From Bacillus sp. B1-b2 (lineage in GTDB: Bacteria > Bacillota > Bacilli > Bacillales > Cytobacillaceae), in assembly GCF_009183415.1 (NCBI RefSeq), contig NZ_WEHU01000004.1:124001-188000 (forward strand): a stretch of DNA of 64,000 bases, read 5' to 3'. A model generated the notes under the pieces. That model had not been told where the DNA came from. It made no database searches and saw nothing but the letters and a program-made list of their open reading frames with translations. Shown one piece after another: positions 45,192-53,872 of this stretch; within the stretch, counting starts at the first letter, position 1; each line of letters begins with the position of its first letter. The position numbers and the translations under genes were made by a program.

Positions 45192-45578
45192 ATGATGAAT
45201 GACGAAATTAAAAGAATTTTGACTATGGTAGAAAATGGAACTATCAATTCAGATCAAGCTGCTGCATTAATGGATTCATTAGGAAGCACAACAGCTACAA
45301 AACCAAAACTAGAGGAAAGTCCTTACTTAAATCGACTATTAAGAGTTCGCATTCATTCCGAGACAAATGACAATGTAAATGTAAATGTCCCCATTCGATT
45401 AGTAAAAGTACTGCTTCAAACCGGTATTGGTATTGCTTCGAAAGTTCCTGAAGCAAAAAACTATATGGAAAATATTGATGTTGAATTACTTATTAGTGCC
45501 ATAGATAGCGAGTTAGTTGGTGAATTAGTAAATGCAAAATTAGCTAATGGCGACAGTATTGAGGTATACGTCGAATAA
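45192..45578 (+). CDS. SHOCT-like domain protein (YvlB N-terminal type)
   Basis: This 128-residue protein has an N-terminal SHOCT-like hairpin (DEIKRILTMVENGTINSDQAAALMDSL), as at the start of YvlB-family proteins. A domain of about 85 residues follows (LLRVRIHSETNDNVNVNVPIRLVKVLLQTGIGIASKVPEAKNYMENIDVELLISAIDSELVGELVNAKLANGDSIEVYVE). The same conserved end (IDVELLISAI...GDSIEVYVE) recurs in shortened form in the third protein. No catalytic motif is visible. GGAGG precedes the ATG. It lies between the regulator and the small membrane protein and may bridge them in envelope-stress sensing (inference). Confidence 0.82.
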   Translation: MMNDEIKRILTMVENGTINSDQAAALMDSLGSTTATKPKLEESPYLNRLLRVRIHSETNDNVNVNVPIRLVKVLLQTGIGIASKVPEAKNYMENIDVELLISAIDSELVGELVNAKLANGDSIEVYVE

Positions 45579-45593
45579 CCAAGGGAGTTTGTT

Positions 45594-45878
45594 ATGCTAA
45601 AAGTTTCAATTAGAACAGACAAAAGAAGAAAGTATTTAATTATCATACCCACCTTTTTGGTAGGAACAGCCATTGAGATTGCTTTTTCCAATAGACTTTG
45701 GAAATTTATCCAACATCACGCAAAAGATAAAATGGTTGATTCACTATATATGTATATGCCAGATATTAAGCATTCTATGAAAACACTATTCAGAGAACTA
45801 AAAAATACAAAGCTTCCTGAACCACTTGTTGATATACAATTAAAGGATGGCACTTCTGTAAAAGTAGTTCTATCCTAG
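45594..45878 (+). CDS. small YvlB-related protein with one hydrophobic helix
   Basis: This 94-residue protein has LKVSIRTDKRRKYLIIIPTFLVGTAIEIAFSNRLWKFI, where a basic segment leads into a hydrophobic helix, and then MPDIKHSMKTLFRELKNTKLPEPLVDIQLKDGTSVKVVLS. Its end resembles the end of the preceding protein, suggesting old duplication. AAGGGAG precedes the ATG. A hairpin follows at 45896. Family not firmly recognised. Confidence 0.7.
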   Translation: MLKVSIRTDKRRKYLIIIPTFLVGTAIEIAFSNRLWKFIQHHAKDKMVDSLYMYMPDIKHSMKTLFRELKNTKLPEPLVDIQLKDGTSVKVVLS

Positions 45879-45895
45879 CTTAAACAAAATAAAAA

Positions 45896-45918
45896 ATCTA
45901 GTGGTGTTCGCACTAGAT
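45896..45918 (+). terminator. terminator of the DUF2089 operon
   Basis: ATCTAGTG pairs perfectly with CACTAGAT over seven bases and is followed by TATCATTAT. The T-run is weak, but it lies directly after the last stop. Confidence 0.6.
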
Positions 45919-45961
45919 TATCATTATATAAGAATAGTATATACATGCTTTTAATTACGTT

Positions 45962-46504
45962 TTAGGGAGCACCTGGTGGGTAATAATAAGGTGGAACTTT
46001 TAGCCAACCATGCTTCCTCATCTTAGTTTTCAATTCCATTCCATAAATACACTTCTCAGTATGAAAACGAACCCACATTACCCCAATATCATTTCGGATG
46101 CTTTGACTAATATTTGTTGAACACATAACAATATTGCTTGTTATTTTTGCAGCAAGTAGATTGGCAATTTCTAAGTCTGTTGACTTTGCTCCTAATGGAA
46201 TTGCATGAGCATCAGAATTAGGTTTTGGCTCTGAAGTATTAGCGAGAGGAATACCCTCTTTTAGCATAAAATCCTCTAAAATATTTCGTTACTCTGATGC
46301 TATTTCCTTTGCTTCTTTAATTAATTCTAATAAAATATTATCAAAAGTAGAATTCTTGGCAATTTCTAATACTGGTATTTCCTCTGCGATGGCAGTATGA
46401 TAAGTCCAACATCCCATTGCCTCTCCAATATGGAGGCGAGGTTTCGGCTCTGAATCGAATCTAGTTTTAAAATATGCCATAAATACTTCAATTTTATGGG
46501 CCAC
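45962..46504 (-). pseudogene. DUF3231 protein split by one in-frame TAA
   Basis: Two same-frame pieces join into a ~180-residue DUF3231 protein (CotF-like four-helix bundle). The first runs MAHKIEVFMAYFKTRFDSEPKPRLHIGEAMGCWTYHTAIAEEIPVLEI to AKEIASE. The second runs NILEDFMLKEGIPLANTSEPKPNSDAHAIPLGAKSTDLEIANLL to the typical end RKHGWLKVPPYYYPPGAP. The break is TAA at 46289-46291, one base from CAA (Gln). I take the GTG at 46504 as start, nine bases from AGGAG. Members are found in spores and stress settings; function unknown. One base change or a sequence error explains the split. Confidence 0.8.
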
Positions 46505-46588
46505 TTGGTACAACTCCTATTTTTCATTTATAAGTTGTACCATAAATTGGATTTTATGCCATTATATATTTCTAGAATAATGTTTATT

Positions 46589-47581
46589 TTACATCCCTAT
46601 TCTTCTTTTCACTTCTTTTAAGAATGGAAGACTTCTCTCTCTTGCTTTTTTAGCCCCTTTTTCTAAAATAAAATCTATTTCTTCTGGTTTACTCATGAGT
46701 TCATGATACTTCTTACGGGGTTCTTCTAAGAATCGATTGATTACCTGATATAACTCACTTTTTACTTCTCCCCAACCAATGCCTCTTTTAAATTTCTCTC
46801 GCATTTCTTCTATCTCTTCCATTGTTGCAAATTCTTTATATAGCATAAAAAGAATAGATGTCTCCGGATCTTTCGGTGCCTCTGGTGGTAAGGAGTCTGT
46901 TTTAATTTTATTGATCAATTTTCTTAACTTTGTAGGTTCTTCAAAAAGTGGAATCGTATTACCATAGCTTTTACTCATTTTACGCCCATCTAAGCCAGGT
47001 AACACACTTGTTTCCTTTTCTACTTGAAAGGCTGGAAGAACAAAGGTATCTCCATAATGACGATTAAAACTTTCCGCGATGTCTCTTGCAATCTCTACAT
47101 GTTGAATTTGATCTTTTCCTACTGGTACAATGTTGGATTGAAATAAAAGAATATCTGATGCCATTAAAATCGGGTAAGTAAATACCCCCATATTTACACC
47201 ATAATCATTCTCTCTATGTGTCTCTTTATTACTATCCACTATAGCCTTATATGCATGTGCTCGATTCATCAATCCTTTCGGAGAAAAGCAAGCTAGAATC
47301 CAATTCAATTCAAAGATTTCTGGAACATCTGATTGACGATAGAAAATGACTTTTTCTGGGTCTAATCCTAATGCTAACCATGTTGCTGCAATACCGTAGG
47401 TCAACTGTCTAAACTCTTTTGGATTAGGGTTTGTCGTTAACCCGTGATAATCAGCTACAAAGTAGATTGCTTGGTATTCTGTATTTTGGGCTAATTCTAA
47501 TGCAGGTTTTATTGCTCCAATATAGTTCCCTAAATGGACTGCTCCTGTTGGCTTAATACCTGTCAATACTAATTCATTCAT
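46589..47581 (-). CDS. trpS: tryptophanyl-tRNA synthetase, second type
   Basis: This 330-residue class Ic synthetase has TGIKPTGAVHLGNYIGAIKPAL (HIGH box as HLGN) and GLDGRKMSKSYGNTIPLF (KMSKS box). The wording differs clearly from the housekeeping Bacillus TrpRS (which begins [26 protein letters not shown]) and resembles the other bacterial TrpRS branch, some members of which resist indolmycin. It is therefore probably a second, inducible copy; whether the normal trpS exists elsewhere cannot be seen. The ATG at 47581 has GGAGGT upstream. A tryptophan-type T-box leader precedes it. Confidence 0.93.
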   Translation of the reverse strand: MNELVLTGIKPTGAVHLGNYIGAIKPALELAQNTEYQAIYFVADYHGLTTNPNPKEFRQLTYGIAATWLALGLDPEKVIFYRQSDVPEIFELNWILACFSPKGLMNRAHAYKAIVDSNKETHRENDYGVNMGVFTYPILMASDILLFQSNIVPVGKDQIQHVEIARDIAESFNRHYGDTFVLPAFQVEKETSVLPGLDGRKMSKSYGNTIPLFEEPTKLRKLINKIKTDSLPPEAPKDPETSILFMLYKEFATMEEIEEMREKFKRGIGWGEVKSELYQVINRFLEEPRKKYHELMSKPEEIDFILEKGAKKARERSLPFLKEVKRRIGM

Positions 47582-47599
47582 GAAGCTACCTCCTTTTTT

Positions 47600-47890
47600 A
47601 AAACACAAAAAGGGCTACTCCTTCCTTATAAAAAGGACGAGTAACCCGTGGTGCCACCTTCATTCGTTTATAGATTCCCCATAAACGCACTTTATCCGTA
47701 CAGAAGTAAAATATACTTCGATACTTTGTCTTTTTTAACGGTAAGACGTCTCCGCAAAAGCCTACTTAACATTGTTCAGCCTTGAAGCTCAGAAGCCCAT
47801 TCAACGATTAAACATGCACTGATTTGCACCAACCATCAGCTCTCTTCGCCAGCTTAATTGTCTACTCTTCTTCGTCATCGCTTATTAGAT
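47600..47890 (-). ncRNA. T-box leader of trpS
   Basis: On the minus strand the leader has the AGAGAGCTGATGGTTGG and GCAAATCAG stem I elements. A UGG codon (47799-47797, in GAATGGGCTTCTGAG) is suitable as the tryptophan specifier. It then has the antiterminator bulge AAGGTGGCACCACGGG (47643-47658), and a terminator whose arms GGGTTACTCGTCCTT and AAGGAAGGAGTAGCCC end in TTTTTG just before the gene. Uncharged tRNA-Trp would stabilise the antiterminator. Confidence 0.9.
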
Positions 47891-48069
47891 ATTATCTAGT
47901 ATAATAAAGGATGCAGGAAAAAATTTCAAGAAACAATTGTTTTAAAATTTCTCTTGTAATACATGTCAGAATCTGTTAACATCTTTTACAAGTTAGCGCT
48001 CATGATAAAAATGATCCTTATTTTCTTAATATATATGCTTTGATTGGAACCCAGTAGTCCCTATTTCCC

Positions 48070-48285
48070 TGTTTATAGAGAGTCAATGGTTGGTGGAAAT
48101 TGACACAAAAATAGGCACGAATTACCTCCAGGAGCATTCTTTGCGAAAGATTTATTCGATTAGCTTAGAACGGAAGAGCCGTTACCCAAAATGAGTGGAA
48201 GAATATTTTAATATTCTTCAATTAGGGTGGTACCACGTGCAGATATTGCAACCACGTCCCTTTTTTTAGGGGCGTGGTTTTTTGT
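48070..48285 (+). ncRNA. T-box leader of the tyrosyl-tRNA synthetase gene
   Basis: Stem I starts near AGAGAGTCAATGGTTGGTGG. UAC (48123-48125) stands in the expected specifier area. AGGGTGGTACCACG at 48223-48238 is the antiterminator bulge. The terminator pairs ACCACGTCCC with GGGGCGTGGT and ends in TTTTTT. It is read away from the trpS T-box, from a shared ~180-base core promoter region. Confidence 0.9.
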
Positions 48286-48375
48286 GTTTTAGAAATGATT
48301 CTTCCTAAAACACAATAGGGACCTCTTAGCTTATTTATCAAAAATAAATGAACCTTCAGAAAGGAGAAAACGAGA

Positions 48376-49623
48376 ATGACAACATTTGTGGAACAGTTAT
48401 CAATGGAACAGCAAAAAGAAATGAAGAGGCAGTTAACTATGTATCGTCAAGGCGTACAGGACATTATTCCAACAGAAGAGCTTGCAGAAAAGATTGCTAA
48501 GTCTCTTTTAACAAATAATCCTCTAAAGGTGAAGCTTGGCCTAGACCCATCTGCTCCAGACGTTCACCTTGGTCATACGGTTGTATTGAATAAACTTCGT
48601 CAGTTTCAGGAAAATGGGCATACCATTCAGTTAATTATTGGTGACTTCACAGGAAAAATTGGCGATCCTACTGGAAAATCAACAGCACGCAAGCAATTAA
48701 CAGATGAAGAAGTACAGGAGAATGCAAGAACGTATTTCGAGCAATTTGGAAAAGTATTAGATATGGAAAAGGTTGAGCTTCATTATAATTCCAAATGGTT
48801 GTCTTCTCTTTCCTTTGAAGATGTTATAAATCTTGCAGGAAAAATTACAGTCGCTCGACTTTTAGAACGCGATGATTTTGAAGAAAGACTCACATATGGA
48901 AAATCCATTTCCCTTCATGAGTTTTTCTACCCATTAATGCAAGGCTATGATTCGGTTATGCTTGAGTCTGATATCGAACTTGGTGGAACAGATCAGCATT
49001 TTAATATTCTAATGGGTCGTCACTTTCAAGAAAAATTTGGGAAAGATAAGCAAATTGCCGTCTTAATGCCACTTTTAGAAGGGTTAGATGGTGTCGAAAA
49101 AATGTCTAAATCAAAGAAAAACTACATTGGGATTGATGAGAATCCAAATGAAATGTACGGTAAAGCCATGTCCATACCAGATGCTTTAATGGGGAAATAC
49201 TTTGAGCTTGTTACTGATCTGGAGACTGTAGAAATCGTACAGATTAAAAAGGATTTACATGCTGGCTCCTTACATCCACGTGATGCTAAAATGCTCCTTG
49301 CGAAAACCATTGTACGAATATACCACGGATTGGAAGCTGCTGAAAAAGCGGAAGAGCAATTTATCACGATTTTTCAAAAAGGCTCATTACCAGAAGATAT
49401 TCCTTCTGTAGAATGGACGGGTAATACACATGTCTCCCTTCTTGCTCTACTGGTAGAACTAAATTTATTAAGCTCCAAAAGTGAAGCAAGAAGAATGATA
49501 CAAAACAGTGGAGTGCGAGTGAATGGTGAAAAAGTGGACAATGTGGATCACGAAGTAGCCATTTTAAATGAGTTGGTTTTACAAGTTGGGAAAAGGAAAT
49601 TTTTGAAGGTTATTAGCAAATAG
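48376..49623 (+). CDS. tyrZ: tyrosyl-tRNA synthetase (TyrZ-like)
   Basis: This 415-residue class Ic synthetase has [25 protein letters not shown] (HIGH), [14 protein letters not shown], the tyrosine-binding [12 protein letters not shown] and [13 protein letters not shown], the KMSKSKKN loop, and a C-terminal S4 domain ([22 protein letters not shown]). The [16 protein letters not shown] and [12 protein letters not shown] wording fits the TyrZ branch, which B. subtilis carries besides TyrS. GGAGAAAACGAG precedes the ATG. It stands behind its own T-box, so it answers to uncharged tRNA-Tyr. Confidence 0.92.
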   Translation: MTTFVEQLSMEQQKEMKRQLTMYRQGVQDIIPTEELAEKIAKSLLTNNPLKVKLGLDPSAPDVHLGHTVVLNKLRQFQENGHTIQLIIGDFTGKIGDPTGKSTARKQLTDEEVQENARTYFEQFGKVLDMEKVELHYNSKWLSSLSFEDVINLAGKITVARLLERDDFEERLTYGKSISLHEFFYPLMQGYDSVMLESDIELGGTDQHFNILMGRHFQEKFGKDKQIAVLMPLLEGLDGVEKMSKSKKNYIGIDENPNEMYGKAMSIPDALMGKYFELVTDLETVEIVQIKKDLHAGSLHPRDAKMLLAKTIVRIYHGLEAAEKAEEQFITIFQKGSLPEDIPSVEWTGNTHVSLLALLVELNLLSSKSEARRMIQNSGVRVNGEKVDNVDHEVAILNELVLQVGKRKFLKVISK

Positions 49624-49630
49624 AGTTTTA

Positions 49631-49655
49631 GAGGGTAAGTATATTACTTAGCCCT
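49631..49655. terminator. terminator of the tyrosyl-tRNA synthetase gene
   Basis: GAGGGTAAGTA pairs with TACTTAGCCCTC (one bulge), then CCTTTTTAAA. It overlaps the last codons of the convergent small gene. Confidence 0.7.
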
Positions 49656-49968
49656 CCCTTTTTAAATCTAATAGCTCTTCCAAATTATCTTCCTTAATCT
49701 CTTTGTTTTCTATTAAAAGAGCTTGAAATTCTTGAAACAACTCCTGTATTTCTGGATGTTCGTTCACTTTTTGTATCCCCATTAAATAGGACTCTTTATC
49801 TTGATAGGTGGATACCTCATACCATTTATATTCTATATCCATACTTTTCCAATACCTTGTATGTTTATCTAGATATTTGCTATATATAATATTGACCTTT
49901 TTTTGTAGAAGGATAAAAGCTTCTTCATTCTCTCTTTTTATATAATATTGATACATTTTAACAAACAT
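49648..49968 (-). CDS. small protein of unknown function, ferredoxin-like fold suspected
   Basis: This 106-residue protein has no signal or membrane helix. MFVKMYQYYIKRENEEAFILLQKKVNIIYSKYLDKHTRYWKS, IEYKWYEVSTYQDKESYLMGIQKVNEHPEIQELFQEFQ and an acidic tail suggest a beta-alpha-beta arrangement like the dimeric alpha-beta barrel (NIPSNAP/ABM) proteins; this is a guess from pattern only. GGAAGGTGGG lies before the ATG. It sits alone between tyrZ and an SDR gene, and its stop lies inside the tyrZ terminator. Confidence 0.65.
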   Translation of the reverse strand: MFVKMYQYYIKRENEEAFILLQKKVNIIYSKYLDKHTRYWKSMDIEYKWYEVSTYQDKESYLMGIQKVNEHPEIQELFQEFQALLIENKEIKEDNLEELLDLKREG

Positions 49969-50044
49969 CTAATACCCACCTTCCAAAGAAGCTTTTTATA
50001 ACCATATTCTCTATTTCAAATGATAATCCTCCTTGCTTCATATT

Positions 50045-51082
50045 TTAAGAACTAGTCGTCTCTCCACCATCTACATGTAAAACCTGCCCTGTTACAAAAC
50101 GAGAATCATCGGAAGCTAAATAAACATAAGTAGGAGCGAGTTCAAAAGGCTGTGCGGCTCTTTGCATAGGATTAAATGCTCCGTATATTGCTAACTGATC
50201 AGCAGAATAACTAGCTGCACTTAAAGGTGTCCAAATACTGCCTGGCGCAACTGCATTCACGCGAATACCATCTTTAATCACATTCTTTGCAAGTGCTCTG
50301 GTAAAGCCAACATTTGCACCTTTTGTAGCAACATAATCTAGTAGTTGACTCTCCCCTGTATACGTCGCAACAGAAGTTGTGTTGATAATACTACTTCCTG
50401 GTTTCATATGGGGAAGTGCCGCTCTTGTTGTATAAAAATGAGAATAAATATTCACCTTGAATGTATCATCAAACTGTTCATCTGTTATATCTGTAAGCTT
50501 TGCTTGTTGAAATTGAATTCCTACATGATTACAAAGGATATCTAATTTACCGAAAGTATCTACTGTTTTCTCCACGATATCGATGCATTGCTTCTTTTTG
50601 CGTAAATCTCCTGGAAGTAAGAGGCAGCTTCTACCTAATTCTTCTACCCTATTTTTCGTACGTTTTGCATCTTCATGCTCATCTAAATAGGCAATGGCAA
50701 CATCTGCCCCCTCTTTCGCAAAAGCAATGGCAATGGCTGCTCCCATTCCGCTATCTCCACCTGTAATGAGGGCTACTTTTCCTTTTAATTTTCCACTTCC
50801 TATGTAATGGTCATTTTCAATAATGGGACGAGGAACCATTAAGCTTTCGACACCAGGTTGGCGAAGCTGTCTATTCTCTGGAAAATTAACTGGAATTTCT
50901 TCATATTTTGTTATCTTTCCATAGTTAGGATAAAGAGGATATGGATCTTGTTGCTTATTCGCTTCAAAAAGTTCTTGCATTTCCGTTAACTGAATAAGTT
51001 TCTTAGAAGCATGGTTTCTCTGTTCTAATTGATTATAATGATGAGCTGGAATCTGATACATAGCATGACGAGGGTCATTCAT
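50045..51082 (-). CDS. SDR oxidoreductase of the YhxC/YhdF general-stress group
   Basis: This 345-residue SDR has a ~95-residue N-terminal extension ([23 protein letters not shown]... [24 protein letters not shown]), typical of glucose-dehydrogenase-like stress proteins of bacilli. The Rossmann part follows, with [16 protein letters not shown], the catalytic Ser region INTTSVATY and YVATK, and ends VHVDGGE-like ([11 protein letters not shown]). NAD(P) specificity and substrate are unknown. GGAGGTAGG precedes the ATG. The extension compared with the 245-residue core is normal for this group. Confidence 0.88.
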   Translation of the reverse strand: MNDPRHAMYQIPAHHYNQLEQRNHASKKLIQLTEMQELFEANKQQDPYPLYPNYGKITKYEEIPVNFPENRQLRQPGVESLMVPRPIIENDHYIGSGKLKGKVALITGGDSGMGAAIAIAFAKEGADVAIAYLDEHEDAKRTKNRVEELGRSCLLLPGDLRKKKQCIDIVEKTVDTFGKLDILCNHVGIQFQQAKLTDITDEQFDDTFKVNIYSHFYTTRAALPHMKPGSSIINTTSVATYTGESQLLDYVATKGANVGFTRALAKNVIKDGIRVNAVAPGSIWTPLSAASYSADQLAIYGAFNPMQRAAQPFELAPTYVYLASDDSRFVTGQVLHVDGGETTSS

Positions 51083-51215
51083 TTTCCTACCTCCTACATA
51101 TACTAGTAGGTTATTTTATGTACACAAAGTGGTTTGGTGCCTATTCCAATATGTATACTGGCTCTGATTCTTGTTCTCTGGAATAAAATAAAGAAAATGG
51201 GAAAGGAGATTTTTT

Positions 51216-51380
51216 ATGAAGTATGAATATAACCCTAAAATTAAGCTGTTATTGCAAAAAAATTCAGAGGAAAAAGTAGTTGTGACATATATAGAGAATA
51301 GATGGGACATGCCAAAAGTGACAGACAGGCCTCCTTATTATAAAAATCCCGTATATGAATTACATTATCCTGTTCTTTAA
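51216..51380 (+). CDS. 54-residue protein, unknown
   Basis: The frame reads MKYEYNPKIKLLLQKNSEEK, then VVVTYIENRWDMPKVTDRPPYYKNPVYELHYPVL, with GGGAAAGGAGA six bases upstream of the ATG. The sequence has normal composition with many aromatic residues and no membrane helix. A hairpin terminator follows at 51489. On the opposite strand an open frame (51465 to 51241) begins MKNPKNTDLLWKLLAPKELYKLVAHKL and overlaps it; that one has no clear ribosome site. I favour the plus-strand gene. No family recognised. Confidence 0.55.
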   Translation: MKYEYNPKIKLLLQKNSEEKVVVTYIENRWDMPKVTDRPPYYKNPVYELHYPVL

Positions 51381-51488
51381 TAGCAAGTTTATGTGCTACC
51401 AACTTATAAAGCTCTTTTGGAGCAAGTAATTTCCAAAGCAGATCTGTATTCTTAGGATTTTTCACATAAAAGCAACAAAATGGAGATA

Positions 51489-51521
51489 AAAGGTTCTGAG
51501 AAGTCTTTCTTAGAACCTTTT
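51489..51521 (+). terminator. intrinsic terminator
   Basis: AAAGGTTCT plus AGAA pairs with TTCT plus AGAACCTTT, followed by TTTTGC. It lies 108 bases after the 54-residue frame. Confidence 0.7.
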
Positions 51522-51571
51522 TTGCTTGTTTTTCATTCCTTTATATAGTTCTTAGAATCCCTCTTATAATT

Positions 51572-51660
51572 TCAGGCTGTCATTCGCTCTATAAACGACC
51601 CTTTTCCTCCTTTCCCCGATTTCAGGCTATCATTCTCTTTAGGAACATCCTTTTCCCATC
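51572..51660. repeat. two diverged copies of the ~52-bp repeat of 3.8 kb
   Basis: ATTTCAGGCTGTCATTC, AAACGACCCTTTTCC, CCCCGATTTCAGGCTATCATTC and GGAACATCCTTTTCC follow each other in the same order and spacing as the units at 3796-3958. Confidence 0.65.
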
Positions 51661-51799
51661 AACATATCTCTATATTTGATAAAATAATACAAACCCCTTA
51701 TTAACAAGGTTATTTCTTCCAACAGATACATAATCATCTTCTTATAATCTAGATTCAAGGAATGATATACTTATAGAAAACTAGTAAGGAGTGTATACG

Positions 51800-52771
51800 G
51801 TGGATTTTATTGCAATTGATTTTGAAATAGCAAATGAAGATATGGCAAGTGCTTGTTCTATTGGCTTGGCCTATGTGAAAAATAACGAGATCGTCAAAGA
51901 GCAATATTACTTAATTAAACCACCAGCTACCACTTTTGATCCACGTTTTACGGCTATCCATGGTATGACTGAGAAAGATGTGGAGAACGAAAGAGGTTTT
52001 ATTGAAATATGGGAGCTATTAAAGGATGATTTGACTAATAATATACTTGTTGCACATAATGCGCAGTTTGATATGAGTGTTCTTCATTGTTGTTTAGAGA
52101 CTAATAATATTAAAAAACCAGAACTAACCTATATATGTTCTATCCCCATTAGCACTAGGGCTATTAGAGGGCAAAAGGTTGGGCAGTCTCTCAAAGAAAG
52201 AACTTCCTATTTTGGTATTTCTATCGGAGAGCATCACCATGCTGGTTCAGATGCAAAAGCTTGTGCAGAGCTTGTTATTACTTCTGTTAAATCAAGGAAG
52301 AAAGAGTCCCTACAACATTTTTATGAATCATATACTACTCTTCCTGTTAAACAATTTTCCGAGATAAAAGCACAAACTAGTTTTGGTAAATCTTATAAAA
52401 AGCCAATAAAACAACCTTTGAAAAAATTCACATCTGTATCGATTTCTGACATAACCCCTACCGTTAATACATTTAACGAATCACATCCATTTTTTGAAAA
52501 AAACATTGTATTTACTGGGGATTTATCCTCTCTTGATCGAAAAGAAGCTATGCAATCAGTTGTTAATGCAGGTGGAATACTCAAAAGTGGAGTAAGCAGC
52601 AAAATAGATTATTTAGTTGTTGGCATACAAGACCAAAAGCTAGTGGGCAAGGACGGAATAAGTTCTAAAGAAAAGAAAGCATATGAATTACAAGAAAAAG
52701 GAAAACCAATTCAGGTAATAAAAGAAGAAGAATTTCTAGGATTACTAAATAGAGAATCCCTAAAGTATTAA
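51800..52771 (+). CDS. DEDDh exonuclease fused to a BRCT domain
   Basis: This is a 323-residue two-domain protein. Residues 1-170 are a DnaQ-type 3'-5' exonuclease: FIAIDFEIAN (D and E of ExoI), ILVAHNAQFDMSVL (ExoII) and HHAGSDAKACAEL (ExoIII His and Asp). A ~60-residue linker leads to a C-terminal BRCT domain (PFFEKNIVFTGDLSSLDRKEAMQSVVNAGGILKSGVSSKIDYLVVGIQD...SSKEKKAYELQEKGKPIQVIKEEEFL), of the type found in DNA ligase and RFC1. It probably acts in DNA repair. The GTG at 51800 has AAGGAG eight bases upstream; a GTG at 51791 overlaps it. Confidence 0.88.
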   Translation: MDFIAIDFEIANEDMASACSIGLAYVKNNEIVKEQYYLIKPPATTFDPRFTAIHGMTEKDVENERGFIEIWELLKDDLTNNILVAHNAQFDMSVLHCCLETNNIKKPELTYICSIPISTRAIRGQKVGQSLKERTSYFGISIGEHHHAGSDAKACAELVITSVKSRKKESLQHFYESYTTLPVKQFSEIKAQTSFGKSYKKPIKQPLKKFTSVSISDITPTVNTFNESHPFFEKNIVFTGDLSSLDRKEAMQSVVNAGGILKSGVSSKIDYLVVGIQDQKLVGKDGISSKEKKAYELQEKGKPIQVIKEEEFLGLLNRESLKY

Positions 52772-52821
52772 AATTAGGCTTCATTCTAATAGTTATATAG
52801 ACTTTGCATTCACATATCTTC

Positions 52822-53562
52822 TTAAGAGGGTTTATCCCTCCTTCTTCCCTCTTTCATTTCCTTTTTCCCTTTAAAAGGGACGAGTAATATATAGAATAAA
52901 AATATGGCCATTCCCTCTAAAGCAAAAATATAGTACGGATATGGTCCTAAATAATCGAGTAAGGATCCATTTACAGGTTTATAGGAAAGAAACATATAAT
53001 TCCCCCCAGTCCAAACATTTACTAAAAATGCAACTAATGCACTCCCATTTAAAAATCCAAAAGAAAGTAGCATCCCTTTTTGTGTAGGTTTATATCCGTG
53101 GACAAACACGAAATAAAGACAAGTCCATATAATAAGAATATGGGTCACAAAAAAGTGAAAATAGCGGAAATGAGGAAATCCTAAAAATAGCTCTGGGGTA
53201 AAGATGGCCATACAAGCGCCTGTTATCCCTATAAAATAGACAATTTGAAAAAGTCTTTCTGACATTGTTACTAACAAAATAATACAAAGAAGCAAACTCA
53301 GCGAACAAAGCTGCAATGGAAGCATACTTGCTGTATCCCAATACCCTCCCTTGATCATCCAATAATGATAGAAAAACTCCAATAGGATAAATAAGAGAAA
53401 AAAGGTATACCGAAAGAAAGCACTACGCCTCCTTAGAGGATAACGAAAGCAATAAAACATTAGGACACCTGCTATTAATAGGAAAAGCATCACTAGGTGA
53501 GAAAGAGAAAACAATTCAAAAGGATATTCTTCATATTGATGTCCAAACCAAGAAGCCTTCAC
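52822..53562 (-). CDS. ywaF: YwaF/TIGR02206-family membrane protein
   Basis: This 246-residue protein has seven membrane helices. Conserved family stretches include MLPLQLCSLSLLLCIILL, FGFPHFRYFHFFVTHILI-like (LGFPHFRYFHFFVTHILIIW), NVWTGGNYMFLSYKPVNGSLLDYLGPYPYYIF and a basic C-terminus. Members are conserved in Firmicutes with unknown function. The start is a GTG behind AAGGAGAG. It is a single gene convergent with the exonuclease-BRCT gene. Confidence 0.88.
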   Translation of the reverse strand: MKASWFGHQYEEYPFELFSLSHLVMLFLLIAGVLMFYCFRYPLRRRSAFFRYTFFLLFILLEFFYHYWMIKGGYWDTASMLPLQLCSLSLLLCIILLVTMSERLFQIVYFIGITGACMAIFTPELFLGFPHFRYFHFFVTHILIIWTCLYFVFVHGYKPTQKGMLLSFGFLNGSALVAFLVNVWTGGNYMFLSYKPVNGSLLDYLGPYPYYIFALEGMAIFLFYILLVPFKGKKEMKEGRRRDKPS

Positions 53563-53730
53563 CTATATCTCTCCTTTCTTCTATTTTTCATTTTCTTCTA
53601 CTCTATTTGTCTAGTATATGATTATTTCTACCTATCTTTTAAAAAATAGGTATATCTTTCTGATAGTTTGGGAATAGTATAGACAAATACAACGAATAAG
53701 AAAAAATTTTATTAAGGGAGAGGATTACAC

Positions 53731-53835
53731 ATGAACTTATACTCTAATAATGCATTAACAGACTTAATTGAGAAAGATGAATTTGAATTAGAATCCTACC
53801 TTGACTATTTATTTACAGTTGCAGCTGATCAATAA
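53731..53835 (+). CDS. 34-residue acidic peptide, unknown
   Basis: AAGGGAGAGG stands eight bases before the ATG, and the frame reads MNLYSNNALTDLIEKDEFEL, then ESYLDYLFTVAADQ. A hairpin with T-run follows after 16 bases, so this is a complete tiny transcription unit. Seven of 34 residues are Asp or Glu; there is no signal peptide. I recognise no family; a precursor peptide or a small regulator is possible, without evidence for either. Confidence 0.5.
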   Translation: MNLYSNNALTDLIEKDEFELESYLDYLFTVAADQ

Positions 53836-53851
53836 TAAGATGTTTCATTAA

Positions 53852-53872
53852 GGCTGGTGTTTATTACCAGTC
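53852..53872 (+). terminator. terminator of the 34-residue gene
   Basis: GGCTGGT pairs with ACCAGTC (one G-T pair) and is followed by TATTTTATTT. Confidence 0.6.

Noticed and set aside
51241-51465. 74-codon minus-strand frame beginning MKNPKNTDLLWKLLAP
   Set aside because: It overlaps the plus-strand 54-codon gene, which has the better ribosome site; the first 28 residues look protein-like, so this is the less likely but not excluded choice.
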